A DNA stretch of 64,000 bases from Neoarius graeffei (lineage: Eukaryota > Chordata > Actinopteri > Siluriformes > Ariidae): assembly GCF_027579695.1 (NCBI RefSeq), contig NC_083570.1, forward strand, positions 100,700,963 to 100,764,962. Direction: 5' to 3'. The first letter of the stretch is position 1, and every line of letters starts with the position of its first letter. The notes below the pieces were generated by a model that had not been told where the DNA came from, searched no databases, and was given only the letters and a program-made list of their open reading frames with translations. A program made the position numbers and the translations under genes. Positions 45,390-56,909 of the stretch are shown here, piece by piece.

Positions 45390-45608
45390 ATGGCAGCTAA
45401 CAAGAGCGAGAATAAAATGTCAGATCTAGGCCTAATAAAACCACCAGTTTTGTTGAAAAGCAAGGGGTGGAATGAGTTCATGTTTTCAGCGGACAAACAG
45501 AAAACAGTATGTAAACACTGCCATGTTCAAATGCCTTTTCATGGTAATACAACAAATATGAAAAAGCATTTAGAACGTCACCATCTGAAACTGGCACGAG
45601 TTAACTAA
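45390..45608 (+). CDS. Short BED-type zinc-finger ORF (hAT transposase N-terminus)
   Basis: A 72-codon frame with W27, F30, C41xxC44 and H60xxxH64 or H65, in the contexts WNEFMFSAD, VCKHCHVQM and TNMKKHLERHH. This is the BED finger pattern found at the start of hAT transposases and their domesticated ZBED relatives. The frame stops shortly after the finger. The rest of a transposase is not seen, so it is probably a truncated remnant although the finger itself is intact. It lies inside a hAT-like element about 660 bp from its left end. Confidence 0.6.
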   Translation: MAANKSENKMSDLGLIKPPVLLKSKGWNEFMFSADKQKTVCKHCHVQMPFHGNTTNMKKHLERHHLKLARVN

Positions 45609-46488
45609 ATATTATGAATTATTATACATACAGGACACTTTTTCCATGGAATAAAAACATGTTCTATTCCCTTCTAGCAGGTTTCATTCATTTGGTTTGA
45701 TTGTGTGCAATATTGTTAGCATATCGCTTATCCTACATGTATTATGTCACTCTAGCCAATGGAGAATGAGCGTTGAATATGGTTTACAATATTGCATGGT
45801 TGTCAAGACAACATGACATCACACATCAGTGCCCATGCAAATATCCAATGACAACACTTTTCTGCTGCGCATGCCGAGAATCATTTCTTTGCTCGCCAGG
45901 AAAGAGAAAGATGAAGCTAATCCAGTGCTACTGTTAGGATTAGCTATGCTATAATTAAGCACTAAATAAATAAACTGAAAACTGAAGCTAAAGATGCATT
46001 AAACACCTGAAAGCTCCCAAAACTTCATTAGATATTCTTCATGCATATTTATAAGAGAAAAACATACCAACGGACATCAAAAAACTGGAAAAGAGAGACA
46101 TCAGAGATGTAAAACTTCAGCACTAGTGAGCGACTGTGACAATTTGAAAACAAACATGGCCGTGAGGTCCGCTTTGTTAAAAGCAGAAGATTTTGAGGGA
46201 ATTTTGGCGGCCAGGTCATTCCGTTGTGTGAAGTTGTCGATGTTGATTTTAAAAGTAACTAAGTAAATTACACAGGGAACTTAATACTTAAGTCAGAGTG
46301 AAAAGTACTGTAGTGAGCGTGCAGTGTGGAAGAAGAGTCTGGAGACAGAAATCCTACTTTCTCGGTCGTTAGCCTGTGTTACTTGCTCTTGATAGCACTG
46401 GATTGACTGCACTAGCATTGGCCTTCGCTAACACTACTGATGAATGCTACACCGGCTGGAAGGTGAGTATGCTGAAATGAAGAGAGTG

Positions 46489-46490
<2 letters not shown>

Positions 46491-46521
<31 letters not shown>

Positions 46522-46540
46522 TTTAAAAATAATAATAATG
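46491..46540. repeat. (AAT)n microsatellite
   Basis: About ten AAT units, then a TTTTAAAAAT break and four more. A (TTC)n tract is at 45019-45045. Confidence 0.9.
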
Positions 46541-46564
46541 GCTGGTTTTTTTCGTGGTCTATCA

Positions 46565-46640
46565 GATATACTCCATTCAGCTACTTGTCTTTGACTCGTT
46601 CAATATCATGCGAGCTGAATGGAATATATCTGATATATCA
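46565..46640. repeat. Short inverted repeat
   Basis: TATCAGATATACTCCATTCA and its near-perfect inverse TGAATGGAATATATCTGATA flank about 35 bp, inside the hAT-like element. Confidence 0.75.
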
Positions 46641-46814
46641 CTCAATGCTAGCCAATATTATTTAAATATAGTTATGCTTTCATTTTAGTTTTATTACAGT
46701 TATTAGTTTTAGTTTTTTACTATATTAAAATTAAAACTCAGATTATTGTTTTTGATGATTTCTTGAATGTGTGCCAAGTGTCAAACTGGCAAATATTTTT
46801 AGGAAGAAATCTTA

Positions 46815-48415
46815 CAGTGGTGCTTGAAAGTTTGCGAACCCTTTAGAATTTTCTAGATTTCTGCATAAATATGGTCTAAACCATCATCAGATTTTCACAC
46901 AAGTCCTAAAAGTAGATAAAGAGAACCCAGTTAAACAAATGAGACAAAAATATTATACTTGGTCATTTATTTATTCAGGAAAATGATCCAATATTACATA
47001 TCTGTGAGTGGCAAAAGTATGTGAACCTTTGCTTTCAGTATCTGGTGTGACCCCCTTGTGCAGCAATAAATGCAACTAAACGTTTCCGGTAACTGTTGAT
47101 CAGTCCTGCACACCGGCTTGGAGGAATTTTAGCCCATTCCTCCATACAGAACAGCTTCAACTCTGGGATGTTGGTGGGTTTCCTCACATGAACTGCTCGC
47201 TTCAGGCCCTTCCACAACATTTCGATTGGATTAAGGTCAGGACTTTGACTTGGCCATTCCAAAACATTAACTTTATTCTTCTTTAACTATTCTTTGGTAG
47301 AGCAACTTGTGTGCTTAGGGTCGTTGTCTTGCCGCATGACCCACCTTCTCTTGAGATTCGGTTCATGGACAGATGTCCTGACATTTTCCTTTAGAATTCG
47401 CTGGTATAATTCAGAATTCATTGTTCCATCAATGATGGCAAGCCGTCCTGGCCCAGATGCAGCAAAACTGACCCAAACCATGATACTACCAGCACCATGT
47501 TTCACAGCTGGAATAAGGTTCTTATGCTGGAATGCAGTGTTTTTCTTTCTCCAAACATAACGCTTCTCATTTCAACCAAAAAGTTCTATTTTGGTCTCAT
47601 CCATCCACAAAACATTTTTCCAAAAGCCTTCTGGCTTGTCCACGTGATCTTTAGCAAACTGCAGACGAGCAGCAATGTTCTTTTTGGAAAACAGTGGCTT
47701 TCTCCTTGCCATGCACACCATTGTTGTTCAGTGTTCTCCTGATGGTGGACTCATGAACATTAACCTTAGCCAATGTGAGAGAGGCCTTCAGTTGCTTAGA
47801 AGTTACCCTGGGGTCCTTTGTGACCTCGCCGACTATTACACGCCTTGCTCTTGGAGTGATCTTTGTTGGTCGACCACTCCTGGGGAGGGTAACAACAGTC
47901 TTGAATTTCCTCCATTTGTACACAATCTGTCTGACTGTGGATTGGTGGAGTCCAAACTCTTTAGAGATGGTTTTGTAACCTTTTCCAGCCTGATGAGCAT
48001 CAACAACATTTTTTCTGAGGTCCTCAGAAATCTCCTTTGTTCGTGCCATGATACACTTCCACAAACATGTGTTGTGAAGATCAGACTTTGATAGATCCCT
48101 GTTCTTTAAATAAAACAGGGTGCCCACTCACACCTGATTGTCATCCCATTGATTGAAAACACCTGACTCTAATTTTACCTTCAAATTAACTGCTAATCCT
48201 AGAGGTTCACATACTTTTGCCACTCACAGATATGTAATATTGGATCATTTTCCTCAATAAATAAATGACCAAGTATAATATTTTGTCTCATTTGTTTAAC
48301 TGGGTTCTCTTTATCTATTTTTAGGACTTGTGTGAAAATCTGATGATGTTTTAGGTCATATTTATGCAGAAATATAGAAAATTCTAAAGGGTTCACAAAC
48401 TTTCAAGCACCACTG
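46815..48415 (-). mobile_element. Tc1 element (family 1), full length
   Basis: CAGTGGTGCTTGAAAGTTTG and the inverse end, with TA at 46813-46814 and 48416-48417. Length is 1601 bp. Confidence 0.97.
47035..48049 (-). pseudogene. Tc1 transposase with small deletion and stop
   Basis: MARTKEIS at 48049. The HTH and GRPTK segments are intact. An 8-bp deletion after NNGVHG (near 47709) shifts the frame. The correct frame resumes with KHGAGSIMVWVSFAASGPG and RQDNDPKHTS, hits a stop at the TKE* position (about 47287), then ends with SQSPDLNPIE and GGHTRY. Confidence 0.9.
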
Positions 48416-48905
48416 TAGCTATGGACAAACCAAACTATTTTATATTTTGTATTTATATTATAATTTATAAATAACGTTCAGTATTAAAATATTCCCAGTA
48501 TTATTCTGTTCAGTATGAAATATGGATTGTATGCCATAGTTCCATGATGTATTGTTTTTCTAAATAAATAATGTGTCTGCCATTACATTTGAGTTAACAG
48601 AGTCAACTGATCATTTCTGATAGTATTGTATCGTATCGTGAACCATGTATCACTATACGTATCATATCAGAGCTTCATTACTGACACTCATCCCTAATAA
48701 GCAGGAAGTGGATACAAACTTCTGTTTTCACCGATTGGTTGGATATTATTGGTCTGCATTTTGGTTTTTAATCCTTTTCACAGAGTCAAGGGCTTCATAC
48801 AGGCAGACTTTCTCCTTTGAGCTGATATTTTATCAAAATCTGGCAGAATGTGAGGAGAACTTCAGCAAAAATTGTTCTTCCAAAAATTCCATATCCCACC
48901 TTTAA

Positions 48906-49544
48906 AGCTAGACGGCCTTTCGATTTCATAAATTCGGTGAAATTTAGTTCCCTCTGAAATTTGGTCATTGTGATATATGTTTATTTCTGTAATATCTAAA
49001 AAAAAAGGCCAAATCTGTGGCTGGGAAGTTATTTAATTTGATGGGATTAAAGCAAATAATGTGCATGAAATCGCTTGCTTGGCACAGTCAAGCAGACAGA
49101 GGAAGTCTGTGTGTGCGCATGCGCAGGTTTACCTTTGACCGTGCACTGACAGTTCCATCATTCTGTCGCTAAATGAACAGCTGATCGCACCGAGGTGCTC
49201 GCTGACTGCTGATATTTATTAGTTTGGTCCTGCGTTTCCTTTCCTTCGTCTTTTCTTCTCGCTTTCCGTTACTGTAGTCAGTCTTTCACGTTTCATTCGC
49301 ACGCTCACGTCCTCCATTTTTCTCTCCAGTTTCAAATTTGTATCCCACAATGCTTTGCATGAACGGGGAAAGCCCACCATGTCATGTATGATGTAGTATC
49401 TTGAATTGGGTCATGGTGAAGCAGGAAAAAATAGCGGAGAATTTAGGGCCATATGGCTCTAAATTCATTAATTGTTCTATTAAAAAAACTAATTAAATTG
49501 GAAATCTGTGAATTGAATTCAGTTGCTTTCGGTCCACTAAACAA
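48906..49544. other. No recognised gene
   Basis: Contains GTGCGCATGCGCAG near 49112-49125 (NRF1-like) and a C/T-rich stretch after it. No exon is evident on either strand. Confidence 0.35.
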
Positions 49545-49556
49545 AAATAATTGGGT

Positions 49557-50219
49557 CTCGTCTCGTCTTCTTCCGCTTTATCCAGGACCGGGTCGCAGAG
49601 GCAGCAGTCTAAGCAGGGAAGCCCAAACTTCCCTTTCCCCAGACACCTCGGCCAGCTCCTCGGGAAGAACACCGAGGCATTCCCAGGCCAGCCGAGAGAC
49701 ATAGTCCCTCCAGCATGTCCTGGGTCTTCCCCGGGGCCTCCTCCCGGGGGGACATGCCTGGAACACCTCCCCAGGGAGGCGTCCAGGAGGCATCCGAAAA
49801 AGATGCCCGAGCCACCTCAGCTGATTCCTCTCGATGTGGAGGAGCAGCGGCTCTACTCCGAGGTCCTCCCGAGTGACTGTGTTTCTCACCCTATCTCTAA
49901 GGGAGCGCCCAGCCACCCTGAGAAGGAAACTCATTTCGGCCGCTTGTATCCGCGATCTTGTTCTTTCGGTCATTACCCAAAGCTCATGACCATAGGTGAG
50001 AGTCGGAACGTAGATCGACCGGTAAATTGAGAGCTTCGCCTTTTGGCTCAGCTCCTTCTTCACCACGACGGACCGGTAAAGCGACCGCATCACTGCAGAG
50101 GCTGCACCGATCCGCCTGTCGATCTCGCGCTCCATCCTTCCCTCACTCGTGAACAAGATCCCGAGATATTTAAACTCCTCCACTTGAGGCAGGACTTCTC
50201 CACCAACCTATACACCAAC
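49557..50219 (-). mobile_element. 5'-truncated LINE, clean 12-bp TSD
   Basis: Flanked by AAATAATTGGGT (49545-49556 and 50220-50231). The minus strand carries one open frame (50183-49578, 201 codons). It reads EEFKYLGILFTSEGRM, RRIGAASAVMRSLYRSVVVK, YVPTLTYGHELWVMTERT and RGRPRTCWRDYVSRLAWE, the C-terminal end of a common fish non-LTR retrotransposon ORF2, then a short 3' UTR. It has no frameshift, so it is young, but it lacks the RT core. Confidence 0.93.
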
Positions 50220-50357
50220 AAATAATTGGGTGTCGGGGGAAATTCTTTTTATGATCTACACTTAAAATCTAAAAGGTAGTCTACCTTTAATTCTCTCTTC
50301 ACATGCACTTCACGTTGTCTATTATTATTCATATTATTCACTTCAAAATATTAAATC

Positions 50358-50399
50358 ACTTTAGATAAAAGCGTCTGCCAAATTAATAAATGTAAATGT
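50358..50399 (+). repeat. SINE tail fragment
   Basis: Contains TTTAGATAAAAGCGTCTGCC and AATAAATGTAAATG, the tail motif of the SINE family seen at 2350-2521. Confidence 0.5.
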
Positions 50400-51011
50400 A
50401 TTATTTGGGGATGGTGCTGAAAACCACTGATATGTTTTGCCTTACAGCTACACGTCCTTGCTGGAACAAGAGTAGAGTTCTAAGCTCATCCACTGAAAGA
50501 GCAGAGTCAGTCCCTTCAGTTCTTCTGGATTTGCTGAGTCAGTCCCGAGGCAGTCATTAATTATTCATGTAATTACACAGACACTAGTTCGAGATGATGG
50601 GACATGCTTCTATTGTTTGAAGAAAACTTGATCTCATGGATTAGTTTCACAGATGAAATAAAGTATTTCCCTGCATTGGAGGGGAAGGCATCAAAGAAAA
50701 CCAGAGTCACGTCAGCTCCCGATCCGGGGCTTTGATCTGAGGCAGGGTTCACTGACTCAGTGGTGAAGCTTGTCAGACGAGTTGAGGTTTAAAGCAGCAT
50801 TATGTGAGAATTGGTATTTTGTGCTCCTGGGCTCCCCCTACAACCGCGGAGTGTAATTTACTTTTACGCCACTGTCGTAAATACAATACAAATCGCGCTT
50901 GGACAGCTGTGCACATGCCTTTGTTGACAAGCTGAAGGATATGGAACTGGCAGAAACCAAAGAACCATGTCAACTGACAAGGTAGAGTAATATTGAAGGA
51001 TTTTACACATA
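50400..51011. other. No recognised feature
   Basis: No exon or repeat recognised. Confidence 0.4.
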
Positions 51012-51013
51012 TA

Positions 51014-52190
51014 CAGTACTGTGCAAAAGTCTTAGGCACCCTATTTTTTTCACACAAACTTTGTTATAGATTTCTATTTTATGACTTCTACGTTATCGAG
51101 TCAGTACAAAAACATTTTAGAGTCCAAACATTCGCTCATTTTCCAGCACAAAATTAAGGGCCCGTTTACACGAGGACGCTGTCGGGTAAAAACGACTAAA
51201 TATTTTATCGGAAGTGCCTTTCGTCTACACGGGGACGGCGTTTCCGAGGCTGAAAAACGGAAAAAATTGAAAACGCCTTCCAGAGTGGATAAGTTAAAAA
51301 CAGCCCCCGTTGCATATCCGTCTAAACTACCCAATACGCGAAACTCTGCTCGGATCTGCTCACGTCGGGTACGCGTTTACGTCATACACATGTCATATAC
51401 TGTACATGCCAGCCCGGGAAGTAAGAAAGTAAGTAAAAAAGTAAGAGCATGTCTGATTACATCGATCCAACGGACCTTCAAGCTGCTCTGGCAGCTTTAA
51501 TAAACGTCCAGGAGTCCTTCGAACATCTATACCGAATCTGCACATATACCGTTAATGAACAGAGGCGGGTATAGTATGCTCTTACTTTTTTACTTACTTT
51601 CTTACTTAACATAGCCAGAGTAGTCAAAGTTTTCGCGGCGCAGATGTGCAGATCAGACAAGACGGAAGACGTTGCGCATGTGTGCAGACATAGCGGAGGT
51701 CTTTCACAGCACCACCTAGCTGCCTGGCATGCACATCCAATTGAATTCCACACATTTATGCGTCACCGTATAGACGCAGATTTCCTCCTTGAAAACGGTC
51801 GTGTAGACGCGGAAAAAAGTGAGAACGAAAACGGACTTTTGCGTTTTTGTTTCAGACCGTCCCCGTGTAAAGTGGGCCTAAATGTTACAGTTGGTTTTTT
51901 TTTTGCATCTGAGCAGCATATTCCATAAGAGAGCACTTTTCAGATTAAAAAAAGAAAACATAATGAAGGCTGCTGGGTTTTGGTGCAAAATGAAGAAGCG
52001 AGTGTGACAGTCAAAGTGTCCAGAAGAACTGTGGCTGATTCTGTAAGATGGTCAGTAAAACCTACAGCTCAGTTCCTTAGAAAACTGCACTCGTTGGACC
52101 TGAGACTAAAGCAAAGGGTCGTCTCACACCCAGCATCAACTTTGTTTCATTTAGTATGGCTTACTTATTACAGTTTATAGTATTTTTTAA
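51014..52190. mobile_element. Tc1/mariner-type remnant, split by a Harbinger MITE
   Basis: The left end CAGTACTGTGCAAAAGTCTT follows TA at 51012-51013 and is a familiar fish Tc1 terminus. The sequence continues after the MITE at about 51882. The right end is not identifiable. No transposase was found. Confidence 0.55.
51158..51878. mobile_element. PIF/Harbinger-type MITE (TSD TAA)
   Basis: Starts GGGCCCGTTTACACGAGGAC and ends with the inverse GTCCCCGTGTAAAGTGGGCC. Flanked by TAA (51155-51157 and 51879-51881), the classical PIF/Harbinger target. An inverted pair of AAGTAAGAAAGTAAGTAAAA segments (51420-51450 and 51575-51607) inside suggests a further nested element. Confidence 0.85.
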
Positions 52191-52469
52191 ATGTTGAAAC
52201 ATTTAATTTCATTATTTCGGTATGACTGCATAGATTTATTTATTGAGATGAAGACCAACATAACGTGGAGTGGAGTGGAGTATGTGTGTAATCCAATAAA
52301 ATGTTGTTGGCAATATGCTACATAAAATTTTGTCCATAATATACATTGGGTAGTGTAATTTACTGCAAACTAGCTGAGATAGGTTTGCAAAGTTGCAAGC
52401 TTTCAAGGCTTATTTGGTGTGGAGTTCAACTCCTGTCTTCGAAGAAGTGGAATGTGAGGCAACAGTGGG

Positions 52470-52690
52470 CACAGGCTCACCCAGGCTGCTCACAGACAGT
52501 GGAAAAACATCTGCTGAATATCAATGTCTGCTGCGAAATGCAGGGGGTATGGAGAGAAGCTGGTGTCATCTGCATGAATCCATGGTTTCAACCTGTTTTG
52601 TGTCCTCAGTGCAGGCTGCTAGTGGCGGTGTCGGGGTGTGGGGAATGTTTTCTTGCCACACTGGACAGTCGAAAATTGGAAAAAGACCAG
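52470..52690 (+). pseudogene. Tc1-like transposase fragment
   Basis: The stretch around CAGTGCAGGCTGCTAGTGGC and GGGGAATGTTTTCTTGCCAC matches the VQAxGGGVMVWGxFSWHT block of the Tc1-like family whose N-terminal half lies at 62107-62636. Frames are broken. Confidence 0.5.
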
Positions 52691-52795
52691 GAGATGTTTC
52701 TATTCAAACTCAAACCGGCACCAAGAGTCATACCTTAGTCAAAGTTCCTAAGATCACATTTCATCTCTTATTCTGCTGTCTGATATGAACCTTAA

Positions 52796-54365
52796 GCCAC
52801 ACTCACAACCCACCGTAAGTGTTTTGGACACACATGGGTCGCAGGGTTTGGTAGCTCGCAGCTGTGCCACAGGGTCGCGGTGAGCCCGGGGAAAAGTTTG
52901 GGGGAGGAGTACGGGCAAAGTACTCGTCAAGTATAGGTTGCACGCCTGACTTCCTCGAGGTGTGGGAAAAATTGTGCCGTTAGCCCATGGAAAGCGTACA
53001 GTATGTCTGATGCACGTGATCAGTGTGTGTTCAGTGAGTGTGGAGTGTGTGAGACTTGCATTTTACCAGTTTCCTGTGGTATAAGTACCGGCTGCACTTG
53101 TGAAGCGTGTGTGACGCATGCGATTAGCAATCACTCATAACTTGCGTGTGACGCAAGCCAGGAGCGGGTATAAAACCAGTGTGTCTGCAGCATTCTGCAT
53201 CTGTCTTTTGACTGAAGAACATTGGATATTTTGTGGGAAAAATGAAAAAATTTCCAGTTTAAAGTTTAGAAAATGGGACCCAAGAAGAAGTGAGCAAAAG
53301 TGAAGTAACCCAGCCTGAAACAACAGAGGGGGAGGAGGAGGAAGAATTTGATGATGATGGTAGCAGCACCGGCAAGCCCTGCACGGACAGGGAGAAGTAT
53401 GCCTTCAAGCCGGCAGAAGGCACAGCACCCCGCCAGAGGGATTTTCACAGGTGAATACACATGCTTTAAACATTCATTTCAGTATCTGTATGCTTATGTA
53501 ATTAGTATTATATATGCTCATTTTCATGTATGTTTCAGCTAACGACGTCCAGAAGTGAGGACATTGCAATCCCATCATCGCTGTCAGGCCATTGTGCCAT
53601 GCTCAGTGATAAGGACAAGGACATCCCGACACCCCGTCCCACCATTCAGCAAGAGTAGGAACAGGACAGCAGCTCGGAGTCAAAGTCTGTTTCAGTGCTC
53701 AAACTGTTGGGCTATTTAGTTGGCATTTCTTACAATGTAATAAAATGCCTTATACTCATGTTTTATTATTTGACGTTTGCATGGTAAATTAACATACACT
53801 CAAATAAAAACAGCATACGGTATGAGGTGGTCTTCTTCCTTTCTACAATGCTACACACTACATGATCAGTTCCTTGGTTCCTCCCCAATATATATACCCA
53901 GAGTCTTGCCCCTCGTGTCGCGTGCGCTGCGTGCAGGTCGCGTGCGCTGTGTGCATGCCACACATAGGGGTAGAAAGCGAGATGTACTTCTGTCTTGCGG
54001 GCCACACAAATAGCAAGTGTGGAATACTTGTGTAGTACTTCTGAAGCACATCACTCGTACTATGACCGTGTGTCGCTCGTGCGTCTTACTGTCATCGCAA
54101 AAAGCCCTTACTAGCCATGCTGCTGACTTGGTTCAGGCATACAAAAGGAGAGGAGTACAGGTCTCCTACGTAGTGTATGCATTCTTGATTTGTCACAAGA
54201 CCCATAGAATTTGCACGTGCAGGACCAAAAGTCTCCACAGGCAGTCTGCGACCTTCTACGGCGCTGAACACATGCAAGTGTCACGCAAGTCTCAAGCATG
54301 GTTTTGCCAAATTTTTTACCATAGACCGCCCGTAGCAGCATGTACAGCGGGTTGTGAGTGAGGCT
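52796..54365 (+). mobile_element. TTAA-flanked element with cryptic two-exon gene
   Basis: Ends GCCACACTCACAACCC and, inverted, GCCTCACTCACAACCC lie between TTAA at 52792-52795 and 54366-54369. Length is 1570 bp. TTAA targets point to piggyBac or Kolobok. Inside, a TATA box, acidic ORF, splice-like signals and a poly(A) signal suggest remains of a gene. Confidence 0.65.
53167..53750 (+). pseudogene. Cryptic acidic ORF with TATA box and poly(A) signal
   Basis: TATAAAA at 53169-53175 precedes a frame that reads SKSEVTQPETTEGEEEEEFD then DDGSSTGKPCTDREKYAFKP (about 53291-53450), followed by an AG|GTGAAT donor-like site. A TTTCAG acceptor-like site at 53533-53538 precedes a second open stretch with SEDIAIPSSLSGHCAMLSDK that stops at TAG, and AATAAA is at 53739. 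The first ATG (53271) is out of frame with the acidic stretch by one base, and the two open parts do not join in phase. I do not recognise the protein. An acidic N-terminus in a TTAA element would fit a piggyBac-like transposase remnant, but that is inference. Confidence 0.35.
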
Positions 54366-54376
54366 TTAATTTAGCT

Positions 54377-54733
54377 TGGTGGCACTATGGTGTAGTGGTT
54401 AGCACTGTCGTCTCACAACAAGAAGGTTCTGGGTTCAAGCCCAGTGGCCGACGAGGGCCTTTCTGTGTGGAGTTTGCATGTTCTCCCTGTATCTACGTGG
54501 GTTTGCTCCGGTTTCCCCCACAGTCCAAAGACATGCAGGTTAGGTTAACTGGTGACTCTAAATTGTCCATAGGTGTGAATGTGAGTGGTTGTTTGCCTCT
54601 ATGTGTCCACCCTGTGATGATCTGGTGACTTGTCCAGGGTGTACCCCGCCTCTCGCCCATAGTCAGCTGGGATAGGCTCCAGCTTGCCCGCGACCCTGCA
54701 CAAGAAAAGCTGCTATGGATAATGGATGGATGG
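54377..54733 (+). mobile_element. V-SINE, full length
   Basis: Inserted right at the end of the TTAA element. Flanked by ATTTAGCT (54369-54376 and 54734-54741). A short deletion lies near 54507 in the core. Confidence 0.9.
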
Positions 54734-54741
54734 ATTTAGCT

Positions 54742-55064
54742 CTTGTCCTGTATCATGGTGTTCCTAGTAACGTGACCGGTGAATGTGGTTGACACTAAAA
54801 TATCCCATATTCACTTGGGGACAAACAAGGACACACAAATGATGTGAAGGAGAATCTTTACAGGGCATCTTGGTGCTTTTTTTTTGGCCTGTGCTAATCT
54901 TCATAACCTACCTTGGTGGTTGAAGTGAATCATTTATACATACTGTATCTGTATATTAATCAAAGCATGTCCTTATTCCCTTTAAACACTATAATTCAAG
55001 ATAAAACCCTTTCAATTAAAAAAGTTGTGAAATATTTATGTTTAAAAATTATCCATATCTTTCT
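54742..55064. other. No recognised feature
   Basis: AT-rich spacer. Confidence 0.45.
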
Positions 55065-55142
55065 ACACTCTCAGAAAATATTTTATTGTACCTTTAGGGG
55101 TACAGTGGCTTGTCACTGGGGCAGTACCCTCTAAGGTACTTA

Positions 55143-56749
55143 CAGTGGTGCTTGAAAGTTTGTGAACCCTTTAGAATTTTCTATATTTCTGCATAAATAT
55201 GACCTAAAACATCATCAGATTTTCACACAACTCCTAAAAGTAGATAAAGAGAACCCAGTTAAACAAATGAAACAAAAATATTATTCTTGGTCATTTATTT
55301 ATTGAGGAAAATGATTCAATATTACATATCTGTGAGTGGCAAAAGTATGTGAACCTTTGCTTTCAGTATCTGGTATAACTCCCTTGTGCAGCAATAACTG
55401 CAAATAAATGTTTCCGGTAACTGTTGATCAGTCCTGCACACCAGCTTGGAGGAATTTTAGCCCATTCTTCCATACAGAACAGCTTCAACTCTGGGATGTT
55501 GGTGGGTTTCCTCACACAAACTGCTCGCTTCAGGTCCTTCCACAACATTTCGATTGGATTAAGGTCAGGACTTTAACTTGGCCATTCCAAAACATTAACT
55601 TTATTCTTCTTTAACCATTCTTTGGGAGAATGACTTGTGTGCTTAGGGTCGTTGTCTTGCTGCATGACCCACCTTCTCTTGAGATTCAGTTCATGGACAG
55701 ATGTCCTGACATTTTCCTTTAGAATTCGTTAGTGTAATTCAGAATTCATTGTTCCATTAATGATGGCGATCCATCCTGGACCAGATGCAGCAAAACAGGC
55801 CCAAACCATGACACTACCACCACCATGTTTCACAGATGGGATAAGGTTCTCATGTTGGAATGCAGTGTTTTCCTTTCTCCAAACATAACACTTCTCATTT
55901 AAACCAAAAAGGTCTATTTTGGTCTCATCCGTCCACAAAACATTTTTCCAATAGCCTTCTGGCTTGTCCACGTGATCTTTAGCAAACTGCAGATGAGTGG
56001 CAATGTTCTTTTTAGACAGCAGTGGCTTTCTCCTTGCAACCCTGCCATGCACACCATTGTTGTTCAGTGTTCTCCTGATGGTGGACTCATGAACATTAAC
56101 ATTAGCCAATGTGAAAGAGGCCTTCAGTTGCTTAGAAGTTACCCTGGGGTCCTTTGTGACCTCGCCGACTATTACACACCTTGCTCTTGGAGTGATCTTT
56201 GTTGGTTGACCATTCCTGGGGAGGGTAACAATGTTCTTGAATTTCCTCCATTTGTACACAATCTGTCTTACTGTGGATTGGTGGAGTCCAAACTCTTTAG
56301 AGATAGTTCTGTAACCTTTTCCAGCCTGATGAGCATCAACAATGCTTTTTCTGAGGTCCTCAGAAATCTCCTTTGTTCGTGCCATGATCCACTTCCACAA
56401 ACGTGTTGTGAAGATCAGACTTTGATAGATCACTGTGCTTTAAATAAAACAGGGTGCCTACTCACACCTGATTGTCATCACATTGATTGAAAACACCTGA
56501 CTCTAATTTCACCTTCAAATTAACTGCTAATCCTAGAGGTTCACATACTTTTGCCACTCACAGATATGTAATATTGGATCATTTTCCTCAATAAATAAAT
56601 GACCAATATACTATTTTTGTCTCATTTGTTTAACTGGGTTCTCTTTATCTACTTTTAGGACTTGTGTGAAAATCTGATGATGTTTTAGGTCATATTTATG
56701 CAGAAATATAGAAAATTCTAAAGGGTTCACAAACTTTCAAGCACCACTG
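55143..56749 (-). mobile_element. Tc1 element (family 1), full length
   Basis: Ends CAGTGGTGCTTGAAAG and its inverse, TA at 55141-55142 and 56750-56751. Length is 1607 bp. Confidence 0.97.
55363..56385 (-). pseudogene. Tc1 transposase, disrupted in the catalytic half
   Basis: MARTKEIS at 56385. The HTH, GQPTK linker and first catalytic block (VLWTDETKIDLFG) stay open to about 55729 (an upstream in-frame ATG at 56433 is not needed). A stop then interrupts the frame just after NSELH. The segment with QQDNDPKHT survives out of context, and the Glu block (NPIEMLWKDL) is at 55563-55530. SPDLN is altered to SPDLK-like. Confidence 0.88.
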
Positions 56750-56909
56750 TATTTGTACACTTTATATACCGTTTAGGAACATATATGTACCTTTTTGGCC
56801 CTAAGGTTACCTTGAGGTCTAATAATGAGCCCTAGGGGGTACATTAATGTAGATTGTACACTGGGGGACAGAAATGGACTCCTACTGTACCCCTGTTTCT
56901 GACAGTGAG

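Larger units (their letters stand above)
44727..48696 (+). mobile_element. hAT-like element with BED-finger ORF
   Basis: The left end is TAGGGGTGTGCGATAT and the right end, inverted, TAGGGATGAGTGTC. Flanks ATAATTGG and ATAAGCAG could be a decayed 8-bp duplication. A BED-finger frame lies near the left end, and a Tc1 is inserted at 46815. No catalytic domain was recognised. Confidence 0.6.
44585..48901. mobile_element. TTAA-flanked MITE, split by a hAT element
   Basis: Outer parts 44585-44726 and 48697-48901 lie between TTAA (44581-44584 and 48902-48905). They begin AGGTACACACAGCA and end ATATCCCACCT, with GGCGGAGCTTGCTGAATTGA and AGGAGAACTTCAGCAAAAA inside. It is related to the element at 36307-36655. 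Confidence 0.6.
55065..56907. mobile_element. TCTCAGAAAATA MITE (copy B), split by a Tc1
   Basis: Outer parts 55065-55140 and 56752-56907 match the element at 17178-17428 in inverted orientation. The left end is ACACTCTCAGAAAATA and the right end TTTCTGACAGTG. A Tc1 is inserted at a TA. Confidence 0.75.

Noticed and set aside
49105-49330. Promoter of an unseen gene (NRF1-like site, pyrimidine-rich stretch)
   Set aside because: A single motif without CpG density or a following exon; insufficient evidence.
51081-51500. 139-codon frame
   Set aside because: Covers the left half of a Harbinger-type MITE with TAA target; no transposase features.
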